A stretch of DNA of 6,532 nt from Lachnospiraceae bacterium UBA2868 (lineage in GTDB: Bacteria > Bacillota_A > Clostridia > Lachnospirales > Lachnospiraceae). Shown piece after piece: positions 5,508-6,532 of the stretch. Where the stretch lies: the NCBI GenBank assembly GCA_002350465.1, contig DEEW01000134.1, positions 6,410 through 12,941 of the forward strand, given 5' to 3'. The position numbers were made by a program, and so were the translations under genes. A model generated the notes under the pieces. The model saw only the letters and a list, made by a program, of their open reading frames with translations, searched no databases and was not told the DNA's origin. Position 1 is the first letter of the stretch. Each line of letters starts with the position of its first letter.

Positions 5508-6386
5508 GACGAAGAAAAAAAGAAATCAGCCGGATCCGGTGACGGAAGGATCCTTTCGTATATAGGCCTGGGATTAATGTTACTGTCGTTTATTCTTGCG
5601 GTTGTAGTTACTGACTCTACAGGCAGCGATTATTTTACGGAGAACATCATTCTGACCTGTGTACTTGCTCTTGCGGTTATTGTTACTGCCGCTGGGTACC
5701 TTATGGTGGGTATTATAGTGGCCGCCGTTGCAACAGTTGTATTTGCCGGACTGAAGATTTATTCGATTACCGCACTTCAGAGCGATTTTCCCACCATATC
5801 TTTCTTGTGGATACTTTTGCCCGCAATGTGTGTGGCCGGAATTGCTTTGTATATTAAGCGGTATTCACCGCTTGTTCTTGAAAACGCTATTCTGAAAAAA
5901 CAGATCGACGATCTTGTTATGATAGATCCTGTCACGGGATTATATAATCTCAGAAGTCTGTTTATGGATTTCCAAACTCAGATATCATATGCAGAGAGAA
6001 ATGACAGCCCCATTTCTTTTATGATCTTAAGGCTCCGATATCCTGCGGAAATGAAGAAAGTTCTCAAACCTTCCCAATACGAAAAGGTAGTTAAGCAGCT
6101 GTCACTTCTTATAGTGGATACGGTCCGCTTAGAGGACAGGGTGTATTCTATTGATGAAAACGGCGGATTCGGTATAATTCTTACCTGCGACAGGGATGGT
6201 ACGAAGATCGTTGAGAAGAGACTGAGGGACAAGCTTTCCGATTCGAAATGGTTTGAGGGCATTTCCGACAAGCAGATCAGAACCGAAGTTAAGATCGGAT
6301 ACTTGCAGTATGACAAGACAAAATATAATCGAAATGCCAACAGCTTCAAGAGTGACGTTGAAGATGAGGTTAATTACGATATATAG
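5505..6386 (+). CDS. Four-helix membrane protein with degenerate GGDEF domain
   Basis: This 293-residue protein has a short charged N terminus and four hydrophobic segments (about 16-36, 46-64, 65-81 and 98-117). A short helical linker (about 122-139) leads to a GGDEF-like domain opening with DPVTGLYNLR (141-150), close to the DxLTGLxNRR hallmark. The strand expected to carry GGDEF reads ENGGFGIIL (218-226), so the metal- and GTP-binding acidic residues are gone and cyclase activity is unlikely. RLED (208-211) upstream resembles the RxxD c-di-GMP inhibitory site, offset by about one residue from the usual five-residue gap. EVKIGYLQYD (261-270) matches the late GGDEF strand, but the usual final ADxALYxAK helix is replaced by a short acidic tail. 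It could be a c-di-GMP receptor or a purely structural pseudo-enzyme. The strong promoter at 5446 precedes it and a sugar epimerase follows after 20 bases. The layout recalls PelD, without that protein's GAF domain. Confidence 0.8.
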   Translation: MDEEKKKSAGSGDGRILSYIGLGLMLLSFILAVVVTDSTGSDYFTENIILTCVLALAVIVTAAGYLMVGIIVAAVATVVFAGLKIYSITALQSDFPTISFLWILLPAMCVAGIALYIKRYSPLVLENAILKKQIDDLVMIDPVTGLYNLRSLFMDFQTQISYAERNDSPISFMILRLRYPAEMKKVLKPSQYEKVVKQLSLLIVDTVRLEDRVYSIDENGGFGIILTCDRDGTKIVEKRLRDKLSDSKWFEGISDKQIRTEVKIGYLQYDKTKYNRNANSFKSDVEDEVNYDI

Positions 6387-6406
6387 AATAGACAGGAGAG
6401 ACAATT

Positions 6407-6532
6407 ATGAAATATTTCATCACGGGCGGAGCCGGTTTTATCGGCTCAAACATGGCAGACAGACTGTTGTCTGAGCCGGAAAACGAAGTGGTTGTATACG
6501 ACAATTTTTCCACGGGAAGGCATGAGTTCCTT
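6407..6532 (+). CDS. NAD-dependent sugar epimerase/dehydratase, N-terminal part (3' end outside window)
   Basis: The first 42 residues form the start of an extended short-chain dehydrogenase Rossmann fold. TGGAGFIGS (6-14) supplies the GxxGxxG NAD-binding loop (Gly7, Gly10, Gly13), and VVYDNFSTG (29-37) carries Asp32, which contacts the adenine ribose. The YDNFSTG form is typical of UDP-glucose or UDP-GlcNAc 4-epimerases and related nucleotide-sugar enzymes. The catalytic YxxxK lies beyond the window, so substrate and reaction (epimerase, dehydratase or decarboxylase) are open. AGGAG (6394-6398) sits eight bases before the ATG, and only 20 bases separate it from the previous stop with no terminator, so it is probably co-transcribed with the degenerate GGDEF gene. 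Confidence 0.88.
   Translation, partial: MKYFITGGAGFIGSNMADRLLSEPENEVVVYDNFSTGRHEFL

Noticed and set aside
6253..6474. Plus-strand open frame spanning the end of the degenerate GGDEF gene and the start of the epimerase.
   Set aside because: It is out of frame with both well-supported genes and shows no family features; the epimerase frame at 6407 has a clear ribosome binding site and Rossmann motif.
1..6532. CRISPR arrays, insertion sequences, attachment sites, tRNA or rRNA genes.
   Set aside because: No regularly spaced repeats, transposase frames, terminal inverted repeats or RNA gene sequences were seen on either strand.

Overview
The window looks like the chromosome of a low-to-mid GC Gram-positive anaerobe of the class Clostridia, most likely Lachnospiraceae. 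This rests on gene content (HPr kinase, RapZ, WhiA, a Crh/HPr-like protein, a ROK glucokinase carrying the Firmicutes-type cysteine motif), gene order and protein flavour; no rRNA or other species marker is present, so the family-level call is an inference.

Region 1 (1-4376) is the end of a tightly packed plus-strand operon: hprK (5' end outside the window), ROK glucokinase, murB, rapZ, whiA and an 84-residue HPr-family protein. Every junction is an overlap of 1 or 4 bases or a 2-base gap, so translation is probably coupled along the whole chain. A 12-bp perfect inverted repeat (4347-4372) closes it as a likely terminator. The operon ties carbon-state sensing (HPr kinase, glucokinase, Crh-like protein) to cell-wall precursor synthesis (MurB) and to the conserved rapZ-whiA-crh block known from Bacillus. 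The HPr-like protein keeps the regulatory Ser46 but has Glu at position 15 where HPr has the PEP-dependent phospho-histidine, so it should be a regulatory, non-phosphotransfer protein whose likely kinase is encoded five genes upstream. No yvcK lies between rapZ and whiA.

Region 2 (4377-5463) is an AT-rich spacer with a candidate promoter and a short direct repeat, followed by a single 303-residue gene that joins an AT-rich N-terminal domain of unknown role to a C-terminal GNAT acetyltransferase domain.

Region 3 (5446-6532) begins with a strong-looking extended -10 promoter whose -35 box lies inside the end of the acetyltransferase gene. It drives a membrane protein with four predicted helices and a degenerate GGDEF domain (catalytic motif lost, RxxD-like motif retained), followed after 20 bases by the start of an NAD-dependent sugar epimerase gene that runs off the window. 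The pairing suggests a c-di-GMP-responsive, or formerly c-di-GMP-related, membrane protein at the head of a polysaccharide gene cluster. This is the least ordinary part of the window, but its function is inferred, and the rest of the cluster is not visible.
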